From Filosporella fistucella (lineage: Eukaryota; Ascomycota; Leotiomycetes; Helotiales): a DNA stretch of 64,000 nucleotides. A model generated the notes under the pieces. The model worked only from the letters and a program-made list of their open reading frames with translations, did not search any database and was not told the origin of the DNA. Position 1 is the stretch's first letter, and every line of letters starts with the position of its first letter. This document shows positions 35,815 through 48,164 of this stretch, piece after piece. A program made the position numbers and the translations under genes. The stretch covers positions 2,108,001-2,172,000 of the forward strand of contig JAQJZZ010000014.1 of NCBI GenBank assembly GCA_030077755.1. Reading direction: 5' to 3'.

Positions 35815-37694
35815 GTGCCATCATTGTTATCAATGAGTGCCGAGATCTTCCATATCATAATGAAAGAGGTAAAATGCCTCTTTCACGATACAAAACCAGT
35901 GCATGTTGCTGATTCAAAAATAGCTCTACTACACTTCGCCCGACATGATCAAAACTGTCCGAAGTATAAACAAAAACTTATAGGCTGCTGCGATACACTT
36001 TCATTTGCGAAATATAGAAATTGAATTTCCTTTTCAACAGCTTACATTCCAACACATATTCGGAAGCGACGTAAGCAAAGATCAGAGCCCTACTCGAGCC
36101 CAAAGTTCGTGTGTGGCTGAAAAATACTTGCCATATCACAATAAGTTCCAAGTGGCCTGAACCTGTATGACCGTATGATGTACCACAGACCACGTCACTT
36201 GGGTCCTACCAACGATTCAAGGTAAATGGGCGGTACTGGCTTCACTTGTGAGGGCCATTCCAAGTTGAGAACAATTGTGTACGGGGCAGCTGACCAGTCA
36301 CCTGCATTGCTCATTGAGGCCGTGCTGGTACATCCAAAAGCGAATTTGCATATTCAGAACTGGAACCGAGATTCCAATTCACTGCTTGTGACTGATGACG
36401 ACCCGGCAGAGCTTGCTCTTGGCAATTGTCCAAATCTTTGATCGATTCAGTCTTTCGACTTTGGTGGGCCGGTAAGCAATGGCTCTCATTTCCACCATTT
36501 CCAGCAAGTCTCAAGATGAGGAGCACTATGATCGGAGCACTACGACTCCTTGATCTTTGAACGCGGTTCTGGGTCTACTCTAATGCACTGTAGGATTTTG
36601 ATTATAGATATTCTATGCATAACAGACACGGCTACCCTCACAGCAATGCAGGGAAAGCAGCCTTCAGCAAAATTTTGAGGCTTGCACCAAACTTGCAAAG
36701 CATTGATATACAATGTAGAACCGATAGTGGAGTCTTTGAGGCTGTGAGAGGCTTCCCGCCCACAATTGAATACAAAACAAATGCGAAAGTAAGCAATGGA
36801 CATCGAATATCAGGTTCTTCCATCAATTGACTCAAGTGGCGAGGGATACTCCACCTCGCATCCCTTGTTGACGATGGTGTCGAATTGTCCGAGGTAGAAC
36901 ATTTGGATTTCTAATATTTCGCTCATCCTAGAAGTTCAGATGCCCAGCCTTTGTTCTGGAACATTGAAGGACAACCTGCCTCCTTATTCAGAAGTCTGAA
37001 CCACCTTTCGATGATTGTTTACAAGGAAGAACTAGGTACAAATTATGACGAGTCCTTTGGGAACGCCACGATGGACTTCATATGTTCATTGCATGATCTT
37101 GAAAGCTTGCAGCTCACTAAGTCGGTCAAACTATCTGACGAATCTTTGCGGCATATATTTTCTACGCCTCGCCCAAGACTTCGCTGCTTACACCCCCCAT
37201 GATCAATGGAACTGGCAATTATATCCGGTACTCTGACGATGGTAGCCTTAAGAGTGAGCTATTTGCAGAAATACCAGAGTATTAAACCATCAGCACCATT
37301 AAACCTTTCTTTCAATTATGGACACACTCCAGACATGTTGGAGCGTGCACAGGAGTGCAACAACCCCCCGGAGAGCTTGACGACAGAGCCTGCCATTCGG
37401 TTCACTCAGGATTTGTTTGCCAATAACTCTTTTAACTGCGTACATCCGGATTTTGTTGAGAATATACGGTGTTTTCTGGAAGAGGAGAAACACCGAAACA
37501 GCACTGTTCTCTGGTGGATACTGAGTGTCATGATATATATTCCCAGACAAGGAATAGGTGTCGACAAGCGGCAAATAATCAGAAAGGCAGATGGCTTGTT
37601 GACTTCGACGGCTCTGCCATATGATACAAAGGCAGGCATAGTTTCATGGCAGCCATGCCCAGACTGCCAGAGGGAGCGCTTCGCAACAATGTAA
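35815..37694 (+). pseudogene. Broken F-box / leucine-rich-type gene
   Basis: The first open piece (35815-36024) begins with an F-box-like segment, PSLLSMSAEIFHIIMKEV. Later pieces in shifting frames carry matching material for fungal F-box proteins. One at 36226-36441 has SPALLIEAVLVHPKANLHIQ and DDPAELALGNCPNL. One at 36615-36830 has AAFSKILRLAPNLQSIDI. One at 36951-37202 has FRSLNHLSMIV and LHDLESLQLTKSVKLSDES. One at 37206-37694 ends with CPDCQRERFATM. At least four stops or frame changes separate them, and splice motifs do not repair them. The simplest reading is a gene lost by mutation. A functional protein from this locus is unlikely. Confidence 0.6.
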
Positions 37695-39036
37695 TGCATC
37701 CAATATCTGTTATTTGACGTGCACTAGCACTCTAACGCTCTCTCTGCTGCTCGATGCAGCTGATTGAATGAGAGTAAGCCACATCTGCTATTGTGCCGAT
37801 CTCGAGACCAGAGAAAAATACACCCAAGTAATTTCAATAGGCGCGATTTAGAAGATCAGTGCCACTTACGCGCTGAACAGAAAAGCTACAACCAAAACTG
37901 ATAACGAAAAGATGTTGGCTTTGAGTTCAGAAAGTACAGGGGATGTAACGAGGGAGAGCGACAGCGATACTCAGTCGCAGCTCTCGTGTCCATAGTAGCT
38001 GCACGTGACGTCTAATTCAGGTTCCAACGTGGCTTCACGATGAAATGCGTTGGAAACTTCAAATATAGATTTTATGTAACTCCCAACGCTGCTATCTCTT
38101 TGCATATGGCAAGAGTAGGATAAATGAATGATGTGCAACTGGTTAAAGATAGGGTGGATCACATGACTCGACCCACTTGATTTCCTGCCTGACCACCAAC
38201 ATACCTACCTATCTATACAAAACTTCCATCCAACAACCTCTCAACTCAGTATCAAAGCACATCAAGTTTCAAGTCTTCATTCGTATACGAGCACAAAGTT
38301 GAGGTTGCACTCCAGCTCTACGCCACTCTTGACATCAGATTTCTGAAACATCACGATAGGGAGATTGGCAGTTCAAAATCCGAGCGCACTCAACGCACCC
38401 ACAATAAACATCATTATCCAAGAGAACGATTGTAGCACATCTCTGCTTACATGCATATTCTCACTTTCAAGTGCAATGTCCACCCCGTCAAGTTGATATA
38501 TCCATCTATCCATAGTTTCATAACCGCCCAGGGAACGACTGCCACATCTGCGCGGAAGCGCCCACCAAAAATAACCCAGCCGACTGAACCAATCAAACCC
38601 TCAGCGCAATGCCCAGCAGCCTCCAATCCGGACCACCACAAGCACCTACCAGCCTTTACCCGTCACGTCCCTCACCCAATGCAGCCATCTCAGTGGATGT
38701 CCTTCAGCACAAGCTTAAAGATAGCGATGCGTGCATGCGCAAAGGGGAAATAGATCACTCAGGAGGAGGCGTCTGCGGTCTATGGGCCTTCCCGCTACTG
38801 CCGACGCCAACACCTCATCTCGCGGACCCCAAGCACCAAGAGAATGAATTCTATATATGTCTCTGCCAGCGTCTATTTTTGCGATGCAAGAAGTACTTGA
38901 ATGTTTCGTTTCCTCGTTCTGTTGTTCCTTACTCGTTCTTGAATTATTCGACGGTTGATCCAGTCTTACTCTCCTTGTCTCTACGAAGTACTATCCCTTT
39001 TCAGCCTCACCAAAAGTCCTTAATCTACTCTCCAAT
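37695..39036. other. Intergenic interval and 5' region of the four-TM gene
   Basis: The last 150 bp are CT-rich and probably the leader of the gene at 39037. No other coding signal. Confidence 0.45.
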
Positions 39037-39747
39037 ATGTCTGACACCAAATCTTCTACTCCTACTTTGCACGAATTCGATGCTCCTCCTGTTGAGAGTA
39101 GACGTGAACCTGGAATCAAAGCTCGCTTGGTCGAGTCTGTTCGTCTAGGTCTTACTGTTCTTGCTCTGTGTTCTGCTATCACTATTGTCGGTGTCTCTGC
39201 CGATACACTGGGCGAATACAATACTACTCGAATTGGAGGCGATTATTTCCTCTCAATTTGGCCAAATGAGTTTGATATCAGACCCACACACGCACTTGTG
39301 GCTTGTTCAGTCATCATCTTGGTCACAAACATGATCGCTTTGATTGCCTCCAAAGTTCCGGCTGTAAGTGTAAACCCTCCGCATACTATGCAATTTCTAA
39401 CCCAGATGTAGATCAACAACAAGCCTCTCATCAGCAACTCAATCTCCGTCTTCATGCCAATTGCAGCACTCATCGCAGCCCTCATCGCAACGTCATTCTT
39501 CTACGGCGTCAATGCCTCAAACTCCACATTCACACTCAAGAGCTGGACATGTCAATGGTCCAATCTTGATATGGACGTAAAGCCACACTGGAAGACATTG
39601 TGCAGAGAGAGCAAGGTTGCAATCTACCTCACAGTCATGATCATCCCATTGGAGGTTCTAGTCCTTGCTACAACTGCTGTCGGTGTATTCTTTGGAAAGA
39701 GAAGAGAGGTTATCCATGAGCGCAAGGGAAGCCCAGCTTTGTCCTGA
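39037..39747 (+). CDS. Four-transmembrane hypothetical protein, 220 aa
   Basis: Two exons, 39037-39363 and 39412-39747, in phase 0 across a 48-nt intron (GTAAGT..GTAG). The N-terminal 30 residues are charged and cytosolic-looking (MSDTKSSTPTLHEFD). Hydrophobic segments lie at about 35-56 (LGLTVLALCSAITIVGVSA), 86-106, 119-141 and 178-204. Between TM1 and TM2 are a likely N-glycosylation site (NTT) and a WPNEFD motif. Between TM3 and TM4 is a Cys/Trp-rich extracellular loop (NSTFTLKSWTCQWS..LCRES). The tail is short and basic (GKRREVIHERKG). The topology resembles the MARVEL-like/tetraspan membrane proteins of filamentous fungi, but no family can be fixed. Plasma-membrane location is inferred. 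Confidence 0.82.
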
Positions 39748-40022
39748 GAGACAAATGTATGTTAGTAGAAGACATGACAAGCTACAGGTGTTGGAAAGGA
39801 TGCCAAGATTGACTCATGCTGGATATAGCATTTACTGGTGGCATCTATTGGAGAATGGGAGAGGATTCAATGTACCGGTAGATCTGGGATATGTACTTTG
39901 GATAATAATGCAGAAATGGTGTCAACAACCTAAAATGCAAACAACTTTAATTCGAAATAACCTAGCGGTCTTCATTTCATACTCCTCATATCCGAAGGTG
40001 ATCTAGTGGCAGGCAGGCATCC

Positions 40023-40202
40023 TTATTCGGCGAACTCTACTCTCATATCATAACCTCCAACACCATTCCCACCGATTAGTACCATACGATCAGTTTCCAG
40101 AGCGGGAATAGAAAAGATAATGTCCCTCTTCTCATTGACCACTGACTTTAGATCATATGCCCAAATGTCCACTCCACCATCACCACCGCCGCCTTGGAAA
40201 CG
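40023..40202 (-). pseudogene. Orphan C-terminal gene fragment, about 59 codons
   Basis: On the minus strand an open stretch bounded upstream by TAA (40203-40205) reads QGGGGDGGVDIWAYDLKS and later IPALETDRMVLIGGNGVGG, ending YDMRVEFAE and TAA at 40023. It has no start codon near its beginning and no splice acceptor I trust, yet the composition is strongly protein-like, resembling a C-terminal blade or strand pair of a repeat-propeller protein. I infer a 3' remnant of a deleted or rearranged gene. The alternative is a last exon of a gene whose upstream exons I did not find. Confidence 0.4.
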
Positions 40203-41658
40203 TTAACTTGGCGCGGTGGTAAAGGGGAAAATCCACGTTCTTTTCGGAGAGAGCATTCTCCTTTGACTTAAAAATCCTCGAATGTTCTAGTCTGCACTCC
40301 TCTCTGAGGGTGCGGGGGAATTTTGCTATTTTGAATTGAAGATACCCTTTTTCTTCTTTTCTTTTTTCGTTCAATTAATATTAACGTATTTCCATTTCGA
40401 ATCAATGCTATTGTTTTTGTCCTTCTAACAGTAATGTCCACCTCATCCTCGTGACATATCACGTGCCATGCTCACCCTGCACCTCTCGGCAACGCATTCC
40501 CGGAAACCCCTCCAAAGTTCAAGTCCACCCTCCTTTTCTCATCCTAACTTCCTCTCACCCAGTCGCATGCCCACTCCTTCAGATCTTGGTACCTCTTAAT
40601 TTGGCTGCCAGACCACTCATCTGAACAACCAACGTCTCAGAAGCCAGTGACGCTGTTGGAGGAACGTTTCTTCTGGCCGTTTCGAAAAAACTCTACCTGA
40701 TATTATACCTCAACATCCCAGGTCCCGTATTCTCCAGGCTTGCACACACGCCTGCCGACCACGCGATCTATCGCTGCTGGCCGTACCTCTGATCTTTGAT
40801 GGTGGAAACTCACGGTGATGCTAATGTCGAGCACGTCCTTACTATTTACGTATATATCAAAGTTAGTTGACTGGCGAAGATGAGGATCAATGTTTGATCG
40901 ATTGCTCTTCTGGGACGAAAATCCGATATCCAATAGCGCAGGTTACCAAGGCTCAAGTACCAATGTTTCACCTAAACCTGAGGTCTTATTCATACAAATA
41001 TTCATATCAGTTTCTTTACTTTGTCCACATCTTGTCGTTCCCTATCCCGCGAAGTCACGGACCTCCAGTTCTCATGTTGGGGCAGTTGGCAATCCTGCTT
41101 CCGGCACACGAACATTGCACAGACACTACAAATTCTCAACCAGCCGTCGACTTGAACCTCTGTATGGTCTAATGCACTGTTTGAGCCACCATAATCCTCA
41201 TTTCCAGAATCGCACATGCCTCTTGTTCGTGGAATTACTTTCCTTGAACCACTTTTCATTCAATCGTTGTCGGATGTTGTTCTCTCAAATCAATCTCAAT
41301 AACTTTGCTCGTCGTCTCGAGAAGTGGCTTACGAGTCATTTGTCGCTCACTATTCCTGCGAAACTTTATTTCTCTTCCACAGCCGCTACAGAGTCATGCA
41401 CTTACTGAGCCTCGATTCAAGCCTTCGCTCCACATCAAGCGGCAGCTAGGCTCTCCTTGCGAACATCCTCTTAGTTGCCGTGGCATGTCTAAGGGCAGCT
41501 TAAGTTCGATCGTTCGCAGCTTGGATCCAACATCGCATGGACAAACCTGCGGTCTATTCTGGGTCCCTCCACAAACGGTCCACAAATTTCCCACGTATAT
41601 GTTACTGCCGCATCCCTTGGGTCGGGAGTTCAACAACTCTGGGTAAATTCTCCGTACC
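40203..41658. other. Intergenic interval upstream of the CFEM receptor
   Basis: No gene is supported. A 172-codon plus frame at 40890-41408 and shorter overlapping ones lack domain character. The right part should carry the promoter of the receptor gene. Confidence 0.45.
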
Positions 41659-43865
41659 ATGTTCCTGTCTCGACTTCTCTCCTTGTCCTGCTTGATTGCA
41701 GCCGTCACAGCAGCGGGTTCTGCAAATCTTACAGCGATACTTCAGCAGTTACCACAATGTTCGGTTTGTATTTATCTCAGTATGTTGGTTTCCTGTTTAA
41801 TAAGAGGTAGATAAGTTGTGTGGTTACCGGCCTTTCCGCTGTCCCGTCAGCGTTGAGTGACCCAAGATCGATATGCAAAAACGAGACGATACAAGCCTCT
41901 CTGTACAATTGTGTGCAAGCCCGATGCACATATATTGAACAGATTCGTAAGTTTGCTCTGTACGATCATACAACAAGACTGATTTGAACAGAGGTATCAA
42001 TGGCGAATATGCAACTTTGCGTTGGGATCGAACCAGTCAGTCAGGCTTGGACTGTTGCTATTGTAGGATTGGTTTGCGGTCCTATTGCCGTCATTGCTGT
42101 TGCATTACGTTGTTACTCCCGATATACAACTGCTCGATCTCTGGCAATTGATGACTGGCTTGCCGTGGCTTCTGGCCTTATCATTATTCCTCTGATTGTG
42201 CTTGATATCTATAGTATGATTAATCGAATGTCCACCTCTTCCTGGCTAACAAAGACAGATGGTGTGGGTAATGGATTCGGTAGACATATATGGGCTATCG
42301 ATCCAAGGAAGGTCGGAAAGTTACTTAAGGTATGTTTAGCAGTAGGACAATATGAATCTACACCAATTAGTTCGACTTGAATTCATCACAAAGTCGGGAA
42401 CACGACTACTAACTTCACTTAGATATTCTACACTGCAGAAATCCTCTACTTCACAGTCGTCACCCTAGTGAAAGCCTCTATCCTAATGCTATACGTTAGT
42501 CTCCCACTCTCCCACACATCAACCTACTGACAATCTCAAGCTCCGAGTCTTCCCCGCCAGCACATTTCGAATCCTGTGTGTCGTCACACTTATAGCAGTC
42601 ATCCTCTCCGGCATCTCCATCACCCTCGCAGTAATATTCCAATGTACCCCCATCGGTAACCCTCCCCTTCCCAAAAGCATATATATACAACCCAGCTAAC
42701 ACCAAAAAGCTTCAATATTCGACTACTCCATCCCTGGAAAATGCGTAAACATGAATCTCCTAGCTTACACCGCGGGAGCCATATCAGTCGGTCTCGACAT
42801 CATTATTCTCACTCTTCCCATCACTGAAGTGCGACGACTGGAAATGCATAAGAGTAAGAAATTAAGCATGATGTTCATGTTTAGTCTCGGTAGTTTGTAC
42901 GTCCTTCCCCTTTGTTTCCTCTCACTATCTCTCGCCATATCCCAACTAACAACCACCACAGAGCTTGTATAACAAGTATAGTCCGCCTCGCCTACCTCGT
43001 ATCCTTCGCCTCTAGCACAGATCCAACATGTGATTATCTCCTCCCTCAGCCCTTTATAAACTCCACTAACACTCTCCCAGGGGACTACAACACCCCAGCA
43101 ATCTGGTCCTTCCTAGAAATCTCCGTCGCAATAGTCTGTTCCTGTCTCCCCTCCCTCCGAATCCTCTTCTCCAGATGGTTCCCAACCCTATTCGCCTCCA
43201 CCTTACACCGCAGCAACCCGTCCCCAAACAACTACGTCTCCGTCTCCTCCAACCCCCTCAAACCTCTTGAAAAATCCGGTCCCTCATATAACAAACACGT
43301 CCACAGCACCACAGGCACAATCGGCACTTTAGCTGAAGAGTTGATCACGACGCCCAAATACTCCAATTGGTGGCATGGTCAGAGCGCGGATACGAGGATA
43401 TGGGTTAATCCGACCTTTGATAAACATGGGAATATTGCCGGCAGTGAGGCGGGGAGTATACATGGTTCTAATAGTGTTTTTGAATCTAGTACGAGAGGGA
43501 CTAGTATACTGGAACCTACTACTAGGTCTTCTATTCGGCATTCCTCACAGAAACAGAGTCAAAGGAGGGAAAGTGGGAATGGGAGGGAGAGTGGAAATGG
43601 AAACGAAAGAGTAAGCACAAGCAAGAAAAAAGGAAGAGAGAGTGCGTTTAGCGGTAGTTCAGACACGAGTCTCTGGGTAGTGGAAGGACCGAGGGAAAGT
43701 GATGAGGATATGCAGGTAGCGGAAGAAGGGGTCGTTATGAGACCTATTCCAATTGGCGTTGCGTTCCCAATGAGGGGAGAGAGGAATGGGAGGGAGGTGA
43801 GGAGGAGTAGGGTTGAGAATTTACTGAGGCCTTTACCGTTGAGGGTGGGGCGGGGTTGGGTATGA
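41659..43865 (+). CDS. CFEM-containing PTH11-type seven-transmembrane receptor
   Basis: Nine exons: 41659-41763, 41811-41946, 41992-42213, 42259-42329, 42423-42494, 42541-42655, 42710-42896, 42962-43029 and 43081-43865, 586 aa. Signal peptide: MFLSRLLSLSCLIAAVTAA. A CFEM-like extracellular domain follows (about 22-95) with PQCSISC, RSICKNETIQ, YNCVQARC and MQLCVGIE. Only six cysteines are visible instead of the usual eight, as in many CFEM receptors. The rhodopsin-like seven-helix domain runs from AWTVAIVGLVCGPIAVIAV to FLEISVAIVCSCLPSL, with GFGRHIWAIDPRK, ILYFTVVTLVKASILMLYLRVF and VCITSIVRL-type motifs. The C-terminal tail (about 330-586) is Ser/Arg-rich and disordered. Introns 42214-42258 (45 nt) and 43030-43080 keep the frame if retained; splicing restores family motifs YNGVGNGFG and DPTWDYNTP. 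It likely senses surfaces or host cues at the plasma membrane. Confidence 0.88.
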
Positions 43866-44246
43866 TTGAAAGTGATGGGTGAGGGAGGGAGAATGTAGAT
43901 AATGTTTATTAGATTGTAGATATCATGAAATTGGAAAAGTTTCTTGGCTGAATTGTCACGTAATATGATGTTGGGAAGAGGTAGAACGGTTTTACAAGGT
44001 ATAATATTTCTCAATTTCCAGACTCTAATCTCAAACCTACTTATCGGGGACAATTGGGAAAATATATAAGCTACCCGTAAGTATCCCATATAATCCGGAA
44101 CATGGTTTAAGTAACAACTGAGATATTCAACCTGTGTTCCAATATGTAATCTCGGTCTCGGCAGACGATTACTACGCAACCCCTTGCTCCGGCCAGCTTC
44201 AGGAGATCAGAAGTTGGCTTCAATCCACAAAAAGCAATGACTACAT

Positions 44247-44414
44247 CTAAACCTCTTTCCCTTCTCGTTCCTTCTCCTTTCCCTTCCAAGAACTTCTGTG
44301 AAGATACTTCCTTATCAGACTATCCATTTCCAGGAAGTCATATTCATCGCTGTTTTCTTCAGCCAGATCAGTTAATGAACGACCCATAGAATCTTTCACC
44401 TCCACATTTGCACC
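44247..44414 (-). other. In-frame continuation of the ankyrin protein beyond its stop
   Basis: The frame after TGA 44417-44415 continues GANVEVKDSMGRSLTDLAEE and ends with a very basic, charged tail (KGKEKEREGKEV) at TAG 44249-44247. The first residues complete the last ankyrin repeat, so this was coding recently or is reached by stop readthrough. Confidence 0.7.
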
Positions 44415-47400
44415 TCAATCAAGAAATAGTCTCGTCATAGGAATCAAATTTCTCATCACCGCTATTTGCAATGGAGCAGTGCCGTCAGAACATTGAGAAT
44501 CCACAGCTACTCCAGCTTTGAGAAGAATCATCGCCACCTTGACCGAACCAGTCCTTGCTGCGATGTGAATTGACCTGTCGCCTAAGTTTGTTTGAGCCTC
44601 TTTATCTGCCCCTTTCTGGATGACATACTCGGCCACATCGTATGATTCATAGCCACTTGCTACAAGTAGCGGGGTCAACCCGTCATCAGATCGAACCTCA
44701 GTGTTAAAGTGCCTCTTAAAAATCACCCTTGCTGCTTGGGAAGCATCTCCAGACACAGGCTGGAAATGAAGGTTTGATTGCTCCTTGGAACCACGACTCC
44801 TGGTCAGTAATTTAGCCGCTCTTAAGGCATTACTGGACGCAGCAAAGTGAAGAGGGGTTGTATAGTTATTAGCGCGTGATTTGATATCAGCACCTTTGCT
44901 TATCAGTATGCTCATAATCTTGACTGCATCAGCTTTTGCTGCATAGTGAAGTGGTGTCATCCCTTTCTCATCAACGTCAGATGCAGTCAAACCCAAATTA
45001 TTGTTGAGTAAGACGCTGACAATATCCTCATTGTCTGTTCTGGACATGCAAGCGTAGTGAAGGAGAGGCCTTCCTTGTTTATCCTTGGGGGCCAGCTTCT
45101 TATGCCTGGTGTACTTCTCTGCGAGCTTTTCCACACATCCCAGAGACCCTGCATCAATAGCCAATCTGAGAGGGGTTCTGCCAAATTTGTCCTCTCTGTC
45201 ATATAGGGCGTGACTGTTAAGAAGGTTCTTGACCGCATCAAAGTTTCCTACTTTGGCAGCCCAATGCAATGGAGACATGCTATCACGATCTATAGCATCG
45301 ATATTTAATCTTTTGAGGTTTTCAGTCTCATCATCATCGAGCCACGACCAATCAGCTCTGACGGCATGGTGTAAGGGTGTTCGTTTTGCAATGTCCAAGG
45401 TTGTCGATTTGATCACGTATGCCCATTTCCAAAAAAGATTCCTGTTCAACATCGCAGCGTAAGACACAGGTGTCCATCCCAAGATGTCTGCGTCTAGAAC
45501 ACTTTCTTCCCAGGCATGTTCGTGTACATCAATATCATTTTGAACAAGGGCGATGTGGCACTCATTCATTCCAAACAATTGACAAAGAATGCTATCGTCC
45601 CTGGGCATCAAATTTTGTTCATCAGAACTCATATTCGGAAAAGCGATGTTGAAGTCTGCCAGCCGGCCTTGCCACCTAGACAACGTTCGAAGTTTTCTGA
45701 CAATAGCGCTCCTCAAACTCGACTTCATCAACTCTTCTTTCAATTTAACTAGAACTTCCTGATAACTGTCGTCAATGAGCTCAGAAAATCGTGCAATACT
45801 GCCGCATGGAGTTAGAATGAACTCTAGAACCACAGCGACAGCTTTGAACGCAAGCCGAGGATCAATTCCTGATTTTGTATATGCAAGAAGCTCGAAGTAT
45901 ATGTAAAGGCATTCTCGTTGGTCTGATCTCTCAAGTCTATCATTGCAGGCATGAATGATTAAATCAATGAAAGACTCGCTAGGTAGCTTGCATTCAATAC
46001 TCAATGGTGGAATGAGTAACATTTCCACATCCTTGTTAGATGCGATGCCGGTTTGCTGGACATCTTGTATAATTCTTTTCAGCTTTGGGCTTCTTATTTT
46101 GACAGAATCCCAGGTTTCATGATCAAAAACGTTAAAATTATCTTTGCCCTCAAAAGATATATTCTCTTTGAAAGGCGTGGTTGAAATAAGGGGGGCACGC
46201 GACCAAACGAATGATGAGAAAATATGCCAAGAAATGAGACGCTCATAGCTCTCTCGAGAAGAAACGCTTAGGATCTTAAATCTTTGACTTGGGTTATTAC
46301 TGTGTTTTGATATCCACTACTCGTTGGCCTATCAACTGTTCAGGTGTTGTGCATTTCGGGGCTTCTTCCAGTTTAGTGTATGCTGGATGTACGAAACTCA
46401 TTGCCCATCCCCAGTGCTCATAAAATCGGTCCAAATTATCACTTTTGGGAAACAAAATTCTTCCATCACTAGTATAACCCGAGTCTTTATTGTCTTCGCC
46501 TTTCGAAATTTCAGACGAGGTATCAGTAACGGTAGGTCTTGCATAAATCCCTTTCGGCTTGGAAGTGTGTGTAATGGTAGGATGCACTCCAAGACCACCA
46601 CAATCTTTTCCTTTGAGAGCCATTCCTTTGCTTGCCATTTTACATGCCATTAGATCTATTTCGTGATCTTTGATGGCTCGGTCTGTCTTTGGGGTTACCA
46701 TAAAGTGGCCACGAGTCAATGCACGTACCGCTGTCATAGTACCTGTGGCACCCAATTGGACGATAGCACTCAGCCAATGCACACTTCGAAATCCTTGAAA
46801 TTGAAGGATGAAGCCTGATAGTCCAATGGTAGTCCCCAATAATGTTAAAAGGGGGACTTCTGGCCCTGCTTTGTTCATGGTAGAATGGGACCAAGTCCGT
46901 GTTTCCCGCTCGTTCATCTGCTTTGTGGTATCCTCCTTCGGGGCCTGCCTTCGAGAAGTAAGCACCTCCGTATGAGGCTTATCTGCCCGGATGACGAAGG
47001 AATTGAAAGCTTGATCTCCCACCACATGCTCTCTCTGAAGCCAGAAAGTATGAATCTTCTCACTCCTCCCGGCTTTCTTTCCCTTAACCTTAAAACTTCT
47101 CTCTGTGGTGCTCTGGTCTATCACACTAGCAACAATGATCAGACCACATGTAAGCAGAATGGTTCCGGTTGCGAGAAGGGGGAAACCATAACTGCGCTGA
47201 GACTCAGGAGCAGGTATTCTTGCTCGGAATGTATCGTATTTAGCTGCTAAGCCTGCAAATACCAGGACCGAGATCTGTAAGAAGGTGCCTAGAATAGCAG
47301 CCGAGACAAGGGCAATGGTGTTGCTCCCATGATGGAGATTCAGTAGAATGTTCGGTGCTTGTAGAGAGTAGTGGTGATCTGGTACGACATGGATGCCGGA

Positions 47401-48164
47401 AGTAAAATCTTCCGCGGCTGTTGAGTTGTGCTGCTGGAGTCTCCCTTCCTCTTGCAGCACGGCTGGCTCGTCGTTGCTCTTGCCTTTCTTGAAATGTTTC
47501 CAGATGTCCCACACTCCATTCTTCAATCGCTTGAAGAAATTTGTCCAAGAGCTTTTGTAAGCTATCGAATTCAACTAGAAATTCGGCTTCGAAGTGGGAT
47601 GGTGTGTACTTACGTTTCTCTTCCAACAAATCGTGAGCTGCTTCCAATGTATATATACCAAAAGTCTTGGGATCATCAACCTCACTTTCCAATACAATGA
47701 TCTGCTTAACCAATGGTCGACCAAGTGTACGGACAATCGCTTGTCCATTCCAGAGTTCACACACTTCATGTGAAGTTGAGGACATGAGCTCAATCTCTGC
47801 ACTAGCTCGGTTTTCTCTCGCTCTACCGATCACTGATCTCATCCACGGATAGCCTCCAACTCTAATGGCTCCAACGATAGCAGAAATAATTCCTAGAGGT
47901 GCCATGGCGAAGATAATGCAATCAAGCCAGGTGTAGGCTTCACTAAGAAATTGCTGTGCGAATCGCTCACCGAACAGAGCCAGGAGACTGTATGCATTGT
48001 CAAGTTGAACTGAAACTCTTCGTCCAAATCTACAGTAATAATGAATTGGCTTACGGTGCTATGTCTGTAAAGAGGTTGTTCGAAAAGTCGGAACCCGGAT
48101 CTGCTGCAACCCTTCCAGCCAGCCCTCCCAGCAGGACCTGGGCGTGAACCCAAGTAAAAGTCAT
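44415..48164 (-). CDS. Large membrane protein with C-terminal ankyrin repeats; premature stop
   Basis: Four exons: 48164-48055, 47987-47614, 47561-46321 and 46274-44415, 1194 aa. The N-terminus (MTFTWVHAQVLLGGLAGRVAA) resembles a signal peptide. LLALFGERFAQQFLSEAYTW and APLGIISAIVGAIRVGG give a first membrane region. Hydrophobic segments follow at about 243-265, 288-307 and 372-395. The middle carries SVSSRESYERLISWHIFSSF and DVEMLLIPPLS, the conserved block of a fungal ankyrin membrane family. Ankyrin repeats (TPLHHAV, SPLHWAA, TPLRLAI, RPLLHYA, TPLHYAA, TPLHFAA, TPLLVAS, RSIHIAA, APLQIAV) span about 835-1190. The stop at 44415 interrupts the last repeat, and the frame stays open and protein-like for 55 further codons to TAG 44247. 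The 46320-46275 intron is the least certain border. Role unknown. Confidence 0.8.

Noticed and set aside
38609..39148. 179-codon plus-strand ORF
   Set aside because: Overlaps the start of the four-TM gene in another frame; composition of a leader region.
40890..41408. 172-codon plus-strand ORF
   Set aside because: His/Ser/Leu-rich chance frame without motifs; no splice signals.
43559..44179. 206-codon minus-strand ORF
   Set aside because: Mostly antisense to the Ser/Arg-rich tail of the CFEM receptor; repetitive Leu/Pro/Ser translation.
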